A DNA stretch of 5,184 nucleotides from Clostridiales bacterium UBA2658 (GCA_002359425.1 DEMY01000051.1:28033-33216); one strand, 5' to 3'; shown: positions 1 to 5,184, counted from the stretch's first letter. A program made the numbers and translations. The notes: generated from the sequence alone by a model not told the origin.

Positions 1-1269
1 ACGGACTTTAATGCGGACGCAGTAATCTTTAACATGAAAAGATGGCTCAATAACGACCGCCACGCAACGCTTTCAGCCACTTATGTGGACAGCATGGAAG
101 CCGTTGACGACCACACCGTGAAAATTGTTTATAAAGACGTCGCTTATCCCATTTTGACAGAGCTTACCTATCCGCGCCCTGTCCGTTTCCTCAGCCCCTC
201 TACGATCAAAGACGGCAATTTTACAAAGCCCGTAGGGACAGGCCCGTGGATGCTCGAATCCTATACAAAGGATTCCGAGTTTACGCTTGTTCCCAACCCG
301 TATTATTGGGGTGAGAAGCCCAAAATTCAGCGTCTCCGCTTCAAGGTAATCACAGACGCTCAAGCGAGAGTGCTTGCGCTCCAAAGCGGTGAGGTCGATA
401 TGGTTGGCGGCGACCTTGTCGGCAAAATCCCCATGGAAAGTCTGACCGAACTGAAGAAAAATAATGCTTTTCAAGTATTTACAAAGGGCACAATGTGCTC
501 ACATTTCATTTCTTTCAATCAAAACAATCCCATTTTTCAGGATAAGAACGTTCGTCTTGCTATGAACTATGCTGTCGACAAAAAAGCGATCGCTGAGAAA
601 TTATTTGAAAACAACGGACTTGAAGCAAAAAGCCTTTACCAGAGAGGCGTTCCTTACACCACTGAAGAAAACAATTACGGTTACTCGTATGACAAAGAAA
701 AGGCGAAGCAGCTTCTTGCGCAGGCTGGATATGCGGATTCCGACGGAGACGGTATCCTTGAAAAGGATGGAAAGAAGCTCGAACTGAAGCTGCTTCTTTC
801 AACCGATGAATTTCCGGAATGGAAGCCGCTCTCGGAATTCCTTCAGTCAGAATATGCTGAGGTCGGCATGAAGCTTGATTTGAACATACTCGATAAGAAC
901 GGCTATGATGATTCGGCCACAAATACGCGCGACTTTGATCTCATGCTTATGCGTACCTCTTCGGATTCATGGGTTCCGCACGGTTCGCTGCGCGAGCTTT
1001 TCTATAATTTGCCCAAGCATGATTACGCCAAAGCATGGACAGACGACAGCTTGAAATTCATGATTGCCGATGCTCTTTCCGATATGGATGAAAAAGACCG
1101 ACAGGAAAAATATGATAAGGTGTTTTCCTATATCAGTGAAGAAGCTTTGACCATCCCCGTTTATTATCCGATCAGTGCTTTTGCTGTCAACCCGCAGAAA
1201 GTAACTGGTTTTGAAATAGGCGTCAACAACTACGCGCCTGTAAAATGGGAAAGGCTCGATGTGAAATGA
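1..1269 (+). CDS. nikA: NikA-like ABC transporter substrate-binding protein (5' partial)
   Basis: This is an extracytoplasmic solute-binding protein of the SBP_bac_5 (peptide/nickel) family, expected to be a lipoprotein that delivers nickel or a metal-chelate to a NikBCDE-type permease. The reading frame is open from base 1, so the first ATG at base 34 is internal. The start, signal peptide and lipobox lie outside the window. About 422 residues are visible; E. coli NikA has about 524. Counting from base 1, NikA-like landmarks are FNADAVIFN (3-11), PRPVRF (58-63), GTGPW (79-83), NPYYWGEKPKI (99-109) and VRLAMNYAVDKKAI (184-197). A DSDGDGILEKDG loop follows. The PRPxRF and YWGEKP stretches resemble NikA more than typical oligopeptide-binding proteins, but the ligand could be another metal, a metallophore complex or a peptide. 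The stop overlaps the start of the methyltransferase gene, so the two are co-transcribed. Confidence 0.87.
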   Translation, partial: TDFNADAVIFNMKRWLNNDRHATLSATYVDSMEAVDDHTVKIVYKDVAYPILTELTYPRPVRFLSPSTIKDGNFTKPVGTGPWMLESYTKDSEFTLVPNPYYWGEKPKIQRLRFKVITDAQARVLALQSGEVDMVGGDLVGKIPMESLTELKKNNAFQVFTKGTMCSHFISFNQNNPIFQDKNVRLAMNYAVDKKAIAEKLFENNGLEAKSLYQRGVPYTTEENNYGYSYDKEKAKQLLAQAGYADSDGDGILEKDGKKLELKLLLSTDEFPEWKPLSEFLQSEYAEVGMKLDLNILDKNGYDDSATNTRDFDLMLMRTSSDSWVPHGSLRELFYNLPKHDYAKAWTDDSLKFMIADALSDMDEKDRQEKYDKVFSYISEEALTIPVYYPISAFAVNPQKVTGFEIGVNNYAPVKWERLDVK

Positions 1270-2030
1270 GAGCAGAGAATACGACAACGACGCAGGAAAT
1301 GTTACTGGAAAACTGGACGGATAGCTCAATTCAGTACAGTAACAGCATTATTGGCGAGCTTGAAAGCTTCAAACGCCAGGCATGGACAGACTTGATTTTG
1401 AATAACGCCGGGGCAGACGGAAAATTGAGTATATTGGACGTCGGTACCGGCCCGGGCTTTTTTGCAATCATCCTTTCGCTCGCAGGCCATGATGTTACTG
1501 CCGTAGATTGCACAGAGGCAATGCTCAACGAGGCAAAAGCAAACGCTGCAAAATACGGCGCGCAGGTTGATTTTCGTCTTTCTGACGCGCAGACTCTGTC
1601 TTTTCCTGACGCGTCGTTTGATTTGATTGTTAGCAGGAACGTCGTATGGACGATCGTCGACGCTGAAAAGGCCTATCATGAATGGTTGCGTGTTCTTCGC
1701 CCCGGCGGCAGACTTCTCGTATTCGATGCAAACTGGAACATTCGTTTTTTCAGCGAAGAAAAGCTGCGCGAATATGACGCCGACAGAGAAAAGTATAAGG
1801 CTCTGTATCCCGATTCGCCGCTGCCGCAGTATTCGCAGGAAATGGAGGATTTCCGAAAGAGTATGCCTCTCTGCGCACAGATACGCCCGCAGTGGGATTT
1901 GGATGTTCTCCTCCGTGCAGGTGTCACAAAAATTGTTTGCCAGCCCGATCTGAGAAGCGTGGTCTATGATGAAAAGGAACAGCTGCTAAACAAATCCACG
2001 CCCATGTTCATGATTTCAGCGGAGAAGTAA
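1266..2030 (+). CDS. Class I SAM-dependent methyltransferase
   Basis: A complete 254-aa protein with a Rossmann-type methyltransferase fold (Methyltransf_11/25 type). Motif I is ILDVGTGPG (residues 56-64) and binds SAM. The acidic residue after strand 2 is D81 in TAVD. FDLIVSRN is at 118-125 and the post-motif LRPGGRLLVFD at 144-154. There is no signal peptide or membrane segment, so it is cytoplasmic. I chose ATG 1266 because its ATGA overlaps the upstream stop, which is typical translational coupling, and a GGGAAAGG purine stretch lies just upstream (1247-1254). An in-frame ATG at 1245 would add seven residues but lacks a clear ribosome site. The C-terminus (PMFMISAEK) looks natural, so the nearby IS did not truncate it. 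The substrate cannot be read from sequence. Position after a NikA-like gene suggests a role tied to metal uptake, such as modifying a metal chelator; that is inference. Confidence 0.87.
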   Translation: MRAENTTTTQEMLLENWTDSSIQYSNSIIGELESFKRQAWTDLILNNAGADGKLSILDVGTGPGFFAIILSLAGHDVTAVDCTEAMLNEAKANAAKYGAQVDFRLSDAQTLSFPDASFDLIVSRNVVWTIVDAEKAYHEWLRVLRPGGRLLVFDANWNIRFFSEEKLREYDADREKYKALYPDSPLPQYSQEMEDFRKSMPLCAQIRPQWDLDVLLRAGVTKIVCQPDLRSVVYDEKEQLLNKSTPMFMISAEK

Positions 2031-2049
2031 TAAAATCCGTTTCCCTGTA

Positions 2050-2290
2050 TCATTTCATCAAAATGCAGATGGCAGCAAGCAAAACGTACGCAAAGAAACT
2101 GGAAGCCAGTTTGTCATAGCGGGTAGGGGCCCGCCGAAATGGCTTGATTTTCTGAAAAAGCACTCGAAAGATGGCGCTCCTTGTAAAGCCACAAGTCGCA
2201 CGGCCAAGGCTCTTTGGCGCTGGATTTTGCCGGAATATTATAGTCTGCCCTTTGCCCCGTAATATAGGCTCGAATCCGTGTAAGAAGGCC
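2050..2290 (-). mobile_element. Decayed C-terminal remnant of an IS5-type transposase
   Basis: The minus strand carries the end of a DDE transposase of the IS5 superfamily in two frames. Bases 2290-2168 read GLLTRIRAYI...KEPWPCDLWLYKERHL. After a break at about 2155-2167, bases 2154-2050 read QKIKPFRRAPTRYDKLASSF, then FAYVLLAAICILMK and a stop. Family members normally have KERHL-[VI]-E-x-FF-QKIK without interruption, and that E is the third catalytic acid. Here the frame shifts exactly across it; two one-base losses would explain this. The N-terminal part and the first catalytic acids are absent, and homology stops near 2291, beside the palindrome at 2293-2310. Terminal inverted repeats could not be identified, although one IS end must lie within 2031-2049, just after the methyltransferase stop. 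It is non-functional. Family assignment is from memory of the conserved C-terminal motif. Confidence 0.8.
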
Positions 2291-2292
2291 CC

Positions 2293-2310
2293 TATATAAA
2301 GCTTTATATA
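2293..2310. repeat. Perfect 18-bp palindrome
   Basis: TATATAAAGCTTTATATA reads the same on both strands. It sits exactly where homology to the transposase ends and overlaps by five bases the left arm of the next inverted repeat. It may be a deletion or insertion scar, or part of the terminator region; no function can be assigned. Confidence 0.5.
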
Positions 2311-2353
2311 AAAATACCGTCACCGATTTATTATGGTGACGGTATTTTTATAT
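2306..2353. terminator. Bidirectional intrinsic terminator (19-bp perfect inverted repeat)
   Basis: Arms 2306-2324 (ATATAAAAATACCGTCACC) and 2335-2353 are perfect reverse complements around a 10-base loop (2325-2334). The inner eight pairs are GC-rich (CCGTCACC/GGTGACGG). On each strand they are followed by TATTTTTATAT, giving a U-rich tail in both directions. It lies between the rightward nikA-methyltransferase operon and the leftward ABC-F gene and could stop both. The transposase remnant sits between it and the methyltransferase, so it may be the original terminator of that operon, displaced by the insertion. Confidence 0.82.
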
Positions 2354-2363
2354 TGTCTCAATT

Positions 2364-2510
2364 TCAATTATATGCAGAGGCCATTGCATCGGCTTTTGTC
2401 CTGTGAACCGCACCTTTTGAATGCTGGGGTGGGGTGTAAAGCGAATATAGTTTCAGAGGAATATTGCCTCTGTGAATCACATTATGCCCTGTCCCGGCAA
2501 ATAGCCCTGC
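2364..2510 (-). pseudogene. C-terminal remnant of a small cupin-domain protein
   Basis: The last 48 residues of a minus-strand frame, from AGLFAGTGHNVIHRGNI through PLKLYSLYTPPQHSKGAVHR to TKADAMASAYN and a stop, match the C-terminal half of small cupin proteins. Those usually read [V/I]PAGTWHNVxNxGxxPLKLYSIYAPPxHPxGTVHxTKADA. Here the P and W around the metal-ligand region are lost (FAGTGHNVI), although the histidine remains. Upstream, expected cupin sequence appears only in scraps spread over other frames: AYQELFG in one, GDGRAI in the next. This indicates several indels. A 246-base open frame (2364-2609) exists, but its N-terminal third does not look like cupin. There is no ribosome site or proper start. 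I infer a decayed gene, possibly once downstream of the ABC-F gene. The match is from memory of the family, not an alignment. Confidence 0.6.
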
Positions 2511-2696
2511 CGTCGCCCAAACAGCTCTTGATAAGCCCTTCCTGCATGGTGGGACCTGCCATATGCTTTCCCCGCAGCCCGCTGTTAACCGTCCGCAGTT
2601 TTTCGGCACTTACCTGAACCTGCGCATTCAAGCTTTTGCTTCTGGGCACGCTTTTCTCTGCGCGGTTTCGGATAACTTGCTGCTTATAACAGAAAG
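2511..2696. other. Intergenic debris between cupin remnant and ABC-F stop
   Basis: No credible gene is seen in this 186-base stretch. Minus-strand frames contain charged or low-complexity peptides broken by stops, and the part nearest 2511-2570 is probably the frameshifted N-terminal side of the cupin remnant. No hairpin with a U-tract follows the ABC-F stop (TAG, 2697-2699). The nearest terminator for that gene is the inverted repeat at 2306-2353. Confidence 0.5.
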
Positions 2697-4175
2697 CTAT
2701 AGATATACTTTTTTTGTGGCGATGTTTTCACAAAAGGAACGATCGTGTTCAACGAACAATATTGTTGGCTTATATGCAAGCAACAGATTCTCTATTTGCA
2801 TTCTTGAAATTACATCCATAAAATTTAACGGTTCATCCCAAATGAGCAAATGTGCTTTTTCGCAAAGGCTTCTTGCGAGCAATACCTTTTTCTTTTGCCC
2901 CCCACTGAAATCACTCATATCTTTTTCAAATTGTATACGGGAAAAATCCAGTTTACGCAAAACAGATTTGAACAAGCTTTCGTCAATGGCATTTTCCAAT
3001 GCATACTCGGTCAAGCTGCCTTGTAAAAATGAGGTATCTTGTGAAACATAGGACATTTTCAGCTGACTTCCCTTTTCAAATTCCCCGTCAAATGGGATGT
3101 TTTCACCGCAAATCAGCTTAATAATACTTGATTTACCACTGCCGTTCCTACCTATAAGCGCAATTCTGTCACCTTGTTCGATAGTGAAGGATATGTTTTT
3201 GCACACGGTATTTTGCCCATACGCGATAGAAATGTCTTTTAGAGAAACAAAACGCGCTGAATGGTAAGCAAGCTGTGATATCTTCAGATCTTCGGATGTT
3301 TCAAGGTTTTTTAATAGTTTGGATTTTTCTTCAATTGCAGACTGCTGACGCCCTTCAATTGCTTTTGCACGGCTCATCATTTTTGCGGCTTTATGACCGA
3401 CATATCCCCTGTCCGGACGCAGCCCTGAATTTTTGGTGGCATATTTTTTTGTTTCTTCTCGATCAGACCAACCGGCTTTTTCTCTGGAAGTCTCTTCAAG
3501 GCGCTTGATCTCCTTTTTCAATTTCTCATTTTCAACGAGTTCAAAGTGATCCTGTAATTGTTTGTTATGATACCAGCTTGAAAAATTACCTTGGACGACT
3601 TCCACATCGTTCTTGTTGATTGCCAAAATATGATCGACACAACCGTCTAAAAAAGATCTGTCGTGGGAAACCAAAATGAATCCTTTTTTATGGCTCAAAT
3701 AATCGCTTACAAGTTCTCTCCCGCGCAGATCAAGGTGATTCGTCGGTTCGTCTATCAGGAGAAAATTGTTTTCCTTTAAAAAGAGTGCTGACAATAACAC
3801 TTTGGTTTGCTCTCCGTTTGACAACGTATGAAACGGGCGGTACAAAATCGAATCATCCGCCTCAAGCAAAGATAACTCCCGCAAAAGCTGCCAGTGCATA
3901 TAGTCTGGACAAATCTGCTCCACAATGCTGATGGTATCCACAGACGTATCCTGCATCTTGAACGGAAAATAGTCAAAGCTGACGGTGTGAGATATCGTGC
4001 CTTTATATTCGTATTTTCCGAGCAGCAGATTTAAAAAGGTCGTTTTCCCTCTGCCGTTTCTTCCGATGAAGCCCAATTTCCAATCCGTGTCAATTTTGAA
4101 GCTAACGTTTTCAAAAATATTGTCATAGCTTCCCGGATAAGCAAAGGTGAGGTTTTGAATGTTTATTAGTGACAA
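2697..4175 (-). CDS. lsa: Lsa-family ABC-F ribosomal protection protein
   Basis: A complete 492-aa cytoplasmic ABC-F ATPase with no membrane domain. Members of the Lsa group bind the ribosomal E site and dislodge lincosamides, streptogramin A and pleuromutilins. Domain 1 has Walker A GRNGRGKT (38-45), signature LSNGEQ (118-123), Walker B FLLIDEP (138-144) and switch H171. A charged interdomain linker (about 190-305, with GYVGHKAAKMMSRAKAIEGR) inserts toward the drug site in this family. Domain 2 has GRNGSGKS (342-349), FSGGQKKK (423-430), LLIWDEP (443-449) and H477. The length is usual for Lsa proteins (about 490-500). The N-terminus from FAYPGSYDNIFENVSF onward closely follows them, supporting the TTG start at 4175, which has AGGAGG (4184-4189) eight bases away. 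The exact class (lsa variant or clostridial CplR-like) cannot be decided. GC is visibly lower than in the flanks. Confidence 0.93.
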   Translation of the reverse strand: MSLINIQNLTFAYPGSYDNIFENVSFKIDTDWKLGFIGRNGRGKTTFLNLLLGKYEYKGTISHTVSFDYFPFKMQDTSVDTISIVEQICPDYMHWQLLRELSLLEADDSILYRPFHTLSNGEQTKVLLSALFLKENNFLLIDEPTNHLDLRGRELVSDYLSHKKGFILVSHDRSFLDGCVDHILAINKNDVEVVQGNFSSWYHNKQLQDHFELVENEKLKKEIKRLEETSREKAGWSDREETKKYATKNSGLRPDRGYVGHKAAKMMSRAKAIEGRQQSAIEEKSKLLKNLETSEDLKISQLAYHSARFVSLKDISIAYGQNTVCKNISFTIEQGDRIALIGRNGSGKSSIIKLICGENIPFDGEFEKGSQLKMSYVSQDTSFLQGSLTEYALENAIDESLFKSVLRKLDFSRIQFEKDMSDFSGGQKKKVLLARSLCEKAHLLIWDEPLNFMDVISRMQIENLLLAYKPTILFVEHDRSFCENIATKKVYL

Positions 4176-4183
4176 GGCTTTGT

Positions 4184-4189
4184 CCTCCT
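4184..4189 (-). promoter_or_regulatory. Shine-Dalgarno fixing the TTG start of the ABC-F gene
   Basis: AGGAGG on the minus strand lies eight bases upstream of TTG (4173-4175). No ATG or GTG start fits the conserved N-terminus. This near-perfect site decides an unusual TTG start. The seven bases directly between it and the start codon region (CAAAGCC, 4176-4182) can pair with GGCTTTG further up the leader. Confidence 0.85.
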
Positions 4190-4191
4190 GT

Positions 4192-4252
4192 AAAAAATAA
4201 TGGCTGCAAGAAAGTTAACTCTTACAACCACTACATGATGAAGCAAAGCCAT
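4192..4252 (-). terminator. Putative attenuator terminator in the ABC-F leader
   Basis: On the minus strand, ATGGCT (4247-4252) can pair with AGCCAT (4200-4205), extended by GC/GC past a two-base bulge. Inside the long loop lies a smaller hairpin around GTTAAC (about 4211-4223). The closing arm is followed at once by TATTTTTT (4192-4199), then the ABC-F Shine-Dalgarno. The placement is that of a regulated terminator, but the outer stem is short and its loop long, so its strength is uncertain. No folding energy was computed. Confidence 0.5.
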
Positions 4253-4281
4253 GTCTATGACTAAGGTCTATTGTGAGAGTT
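4217..4281 (-). promoter_or_regulatory. Competing (antiterminator-like) stem in the ABC-F leader
   Basis: On the minus strand AACTCTCACAA (4271-4281) and TTGTAAGAGTT (4217-4227) can pair over 11 positions with one mismatch. The loop of this stem contains ATGGCT (4247-4252), the left arm of the downstream terminator, so the two structures cannot both form as simple nested stems. This is the expected geometry of an antiterminator/terminator switch. The pairing is read directly from sequence; the regulatory role is inferred. Confidence 0.5.
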
Positions 4282-4320
4282 GAAAATCGCATAACCTTCC
4301 TGCACAGGCACGACAAAACT

Positions 4321-4334
4321 GCGGCTTGAGCCGC
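4321..4334 (-). promoter_or_regulatory. GC-rich hairpin in the ABC-F leader
   Basis: GCGGC-TCAA-GCCGC forms a five-pair hairpin about 25 bases after the leader ORF stop. It is followed by AGTTTTG. It may be a pause site or a weak early terminator that synchronises RNA polymerase with the ribosome on the leader ORF. The function is inferred. Confidence 0.45.
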
Positions 4335-4359
4335 TTAATAGCTTTATCATACCTAACTG

Positions 4360-4380
4360 TCAGCAAGAAGTAATGCGCAT
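4360..4380 (-). CDS. Leader peptide ORF (6 aa) upstream of the ABC-F gene
   Basis: ATG CGC ATT ACT TCT TGC TGA encodes MRITSC. A GGAG Shine-Dalgarno (4389-4392) sits eight bases before the ATG, and the ORF begins about 27 bases after the predicted transcription start. Short translated leaders are known upstream of several ABC-F and erm-type resistance genes, where a drug-stalled ribosome changes the leader fold. Here the ORF precedes two competing stem structures and a terminator-like element, fitting that model. The peptide itself is not one I recognise. A chance ORF of this length is possible, but the ribosome site and location make it credible. Confidence 0.6.
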   Translation of the reverse strand: MRITSC

Positions 4381-4413
4381 TTTTCCAACTCCAATCTTAA
4401 TAAATTCAATGTT

Positions 4414-4442
4414 ATTTTACAACCCGACGTTATAATAGTCAA
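4414..4442 (-). promoter_or_regulatory. Sigma-A-type promoter of the ABC-F gene
   Basis: On the minus strand a TTGACT -35 box (4437-4442) and a TAAAAT -10 box (4414-4419) are separated by exactly 17 bases. Transcription would begin near 4407 and give a leader of about 230 nt before the TTG start. The long leader implies post-initiation control. Confidence 0.75.
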
Positions 4443-4663
4443 TGTGTATTATAAAATCTCCTCGTCAAATCAGAATTTATCGGCCCGCCTAACAGAGGGC
4501 GCAACATGATTCCTGAAAAAAGCAATCAGATCGAGACGAAATTTCACAATTTCATAAAATCAGACTTGTCTTATATACGAAACCAATAAAAAATACGAAT
4601 GAAGAAGGAGGCTGACGTGCGCTGCTTACCAACCATGTAAAGACCTTCGCCGGTCTCATGAAA
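4443..4663. other. Intergenic region without a convincing gene
   Basis: AT-rich spacer between the ABC-F promoter and the hairpin after the activase gene. The plus strand has TATAAT at 4431-4436 but no good -35 box, so I do not call a promoter. There is a weak GCCC/GGGC inverted repeat near 4484-4500 and a small AGACC/GGTCT hairpin (4641-4656). The only notable element is the tiny plus-strand ORF listed separately. Confidence 0.5.
4617..4640 (+). CDS. Possible 7-aa leader-type ORF with strong ribosome site
   Basis: AAGGAGG (4605-4611) lies five bases before GTG CGC TGC TTA CCA ACC ATG TAA, giving MRCLPTM. The frame also extends up to an ATG at 4599 (13 aa), which has no ribosome site. Two hairpins follow (4641-4656 and 4664-4698). 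The layout resembles an attenuation leader, but no plus-strand gene follows; the next gene is on the opposite strand. It may be a relic of a lost gene or chance. Confidence 0.3.
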   Translation: MRCLPTM

Positions 4664-4698
4664 CAACACAGGCCACTTAAAAAAAGTGGCCCGTGTTG
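4664..4698 (-). terminator. Strong hairpin downstream of the activase gene
   Basis: CAACAC-A-GGCCACTT (4664-4678) pairs with AAGTGGCC-C-GTGTTG (4684-4698): 14 pairs with one mismatch around a five-base A loop (T on the minus strand). It begins eight bases past the activase stop in the leftward direction, so it most likely terminates that gene. The U-tract after the stem is poor (TTTC), so efficiency is uncertain. It would also block rightward read-through into the activase gene. Confidence 0.6.
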
Positions 4699-4705
4699 CC
4701 GCATA

Positions 4706-5184
4706 TTAGGCATGTCTGCCTACTTTGCTTGAAACCGCGCTCCATTTACCGCACCGGTCGCCCCAGCATGCTTGCCGTTCGCCATTCGTACTTATTTCGA
4801 TTATCTCGCACATGTTCGGGCAGCCTTTACATTCCAGACTATGCACATCGAAGTCGTCATTCATGTGATCGAAGCCATGAAAGCGGCTCTCTTTGCCTGT
4901 TTGCTCAACCTCTTCTTTTGCCAGAATAGCAGCACCTAATGCCCCCATAACGTCATAATACTGCGGAATCATGATTTTTTTACCGAGTATTTTTTCAAAA
5001 GCCGCAGCGATACCTATGTTTGCAGCCACACCGCCCTGAAATACAATGGGACCGCAGATCTCTTTGCCTTTCGCCAGATTGTTCAGATAATTTCTCACCA
5101 GCGCTTCGCAAAGTCCGGCGATGATATCCTCGTTGCAGTGTCCGGTCTGCTGTTTGTGTATCATATCCGACTCGGCAAATACCT
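4706..5184 (-). CDS. Acyl-CoA dehydratase activase, C-terminal part (BcrAD/BadFG/HgdC family)
   Basis: An ATPase of the ASKHA fold that, in this family, carries a [4Fe-4S] cluster and uses ATP to drive one electron into a 2-hydroxyacyl-CoA or benzoyl-CoA-type dehydratase/reductase. The frame is open to the right edge, so the ATG at 5162-5164 is internal and the gene is truncated; 158 residues are visible. They begin VFAESDMIHKQQTGH; family members have a cluster-binding cysteine just before this (C[T/A]VFAESD), which would lie outside the window. GPIVFQGGVAANIGI is the ATP-binding glycine motif, followed by PQYYDVMGALGAAILA. The C-terminus has a five-cysteine extension, CKGCPNMC then CWGDRC, before GKW. 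This points to the subgroup with an extra cysteine cluster. The partner dehydratase genes are not visible. A hairpin follows the TAA. Confidence 0.88.
   Translation of the reverse strand, partial: VFAESDMIHKQQTGHCNEDIIAGLCEALVRNYLNNLAKGKEICGPIVFQGGVAANIGIAAAFEKILGKKIMIPQYYDVMGALGAAILAKEEVEQTGKESRFHGFDHMNDDFDVHSLECKGCPNMCEIIEISTNGERQACWGDRCGKWSAVSSKVGRHA

Noticed and set aside
73..474. 133-codon minus-strand open frame.
   Set aside because: It is antisense to the NikA-like gene; the composition is a shadow of the real frame.
1245..1265. Earlier ATG start for the methyltransferase.
   Set aside because: It lacks a ribosome site, while ATG 1266 gives the standard ATGA stop-start overlap.
2267..2277. 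GGCTCGAATCC resembles a tRNA T-arm.
   Set aside because: No acceptor, D or anticodon stems surround it, and the bases are explained by the RIRAYI codons of the transposase remnant on the other strand.
2563..3051. 162-codon plus-strand open frame.
   Set aside because: It lies almost wholly antisense to the clearly coding ABC-F gene and has no family resemblance or ribosome site.
4408..4436. Plus-strand promoter with TATAAT at 4431-4436.
   Set aside because: No reasonable -35 box at 16-18 bases; the same bases are better explained by the spacer of the minus-strand promoter.
1..5184. CRISPR array, phage att site or replication origin.
   Set aside because: No regularly spaced direct repeats, integrase, tRNA or DnaA-box clusters were seen on reading.

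Overview
The window looks like chromosomal DNA of an anaerobic Gram-positive bacterium of the Clostridia (gut Lachnospiraceae/Oscillospiraceae type). The evidence is the 2-hydroxyacyl-CoA dehydratase activase fragment (anaerobic amino-acid fermentation), the Lsa-type ABC-F protein, strong AGGAGG ribosome sites, use of TTG/GTG starts, and mixed GC. Hand counts of a few 60-base lines gave about 42-60% in the left gene and 35-43% in the ABC-F gene.

Layout, left to right. Bases 1-2030 (+) are the end of a nickel/peptide-type ABC transport operon: a 5'-truncated NikA-like substrate-binding protein, translationally coupled (ATGA overlap) to a complete class I SAM-dependent methyltransferase. Bases 2031-2696 hold no intact gene. 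They contain a decayed C-terminal piece of an IS5-type transposase (-), a perfect 19-bp inverted repeat that should work as a bidirectional terminator, and a decayed C-terminal piece of a cupin protein (-). Bases 2697-4175 (-) encode a complete 492-aa Lsa-family ABC-F ribosome-protection ATPase. Its roughly 230-nt leader (about 4176-4407) has a consensus promoter, a six-codon leader ORF with its own Shine-Dalgarno, and competing stem-loops that include a terminator just before the gene's ribosome site. Bases 4443-4663 have no convincing gene, but include a tiny plus-strand ORF with a strong ribosome site. A strong hairpin at 4664-4698 follows the 3' end of an acyl-CoA dehydratase activase gene (-), which is cut by the right edge.

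The genes belong to three separate modules: metal uptake on the left, antibiotic defence in the middle, fermentation on the right. They are separated by terminators and gene debris. The most interesting part is the attenuator-like leader of the ABC-F gene. I see no evidence of a wholly new multi-gene system here.
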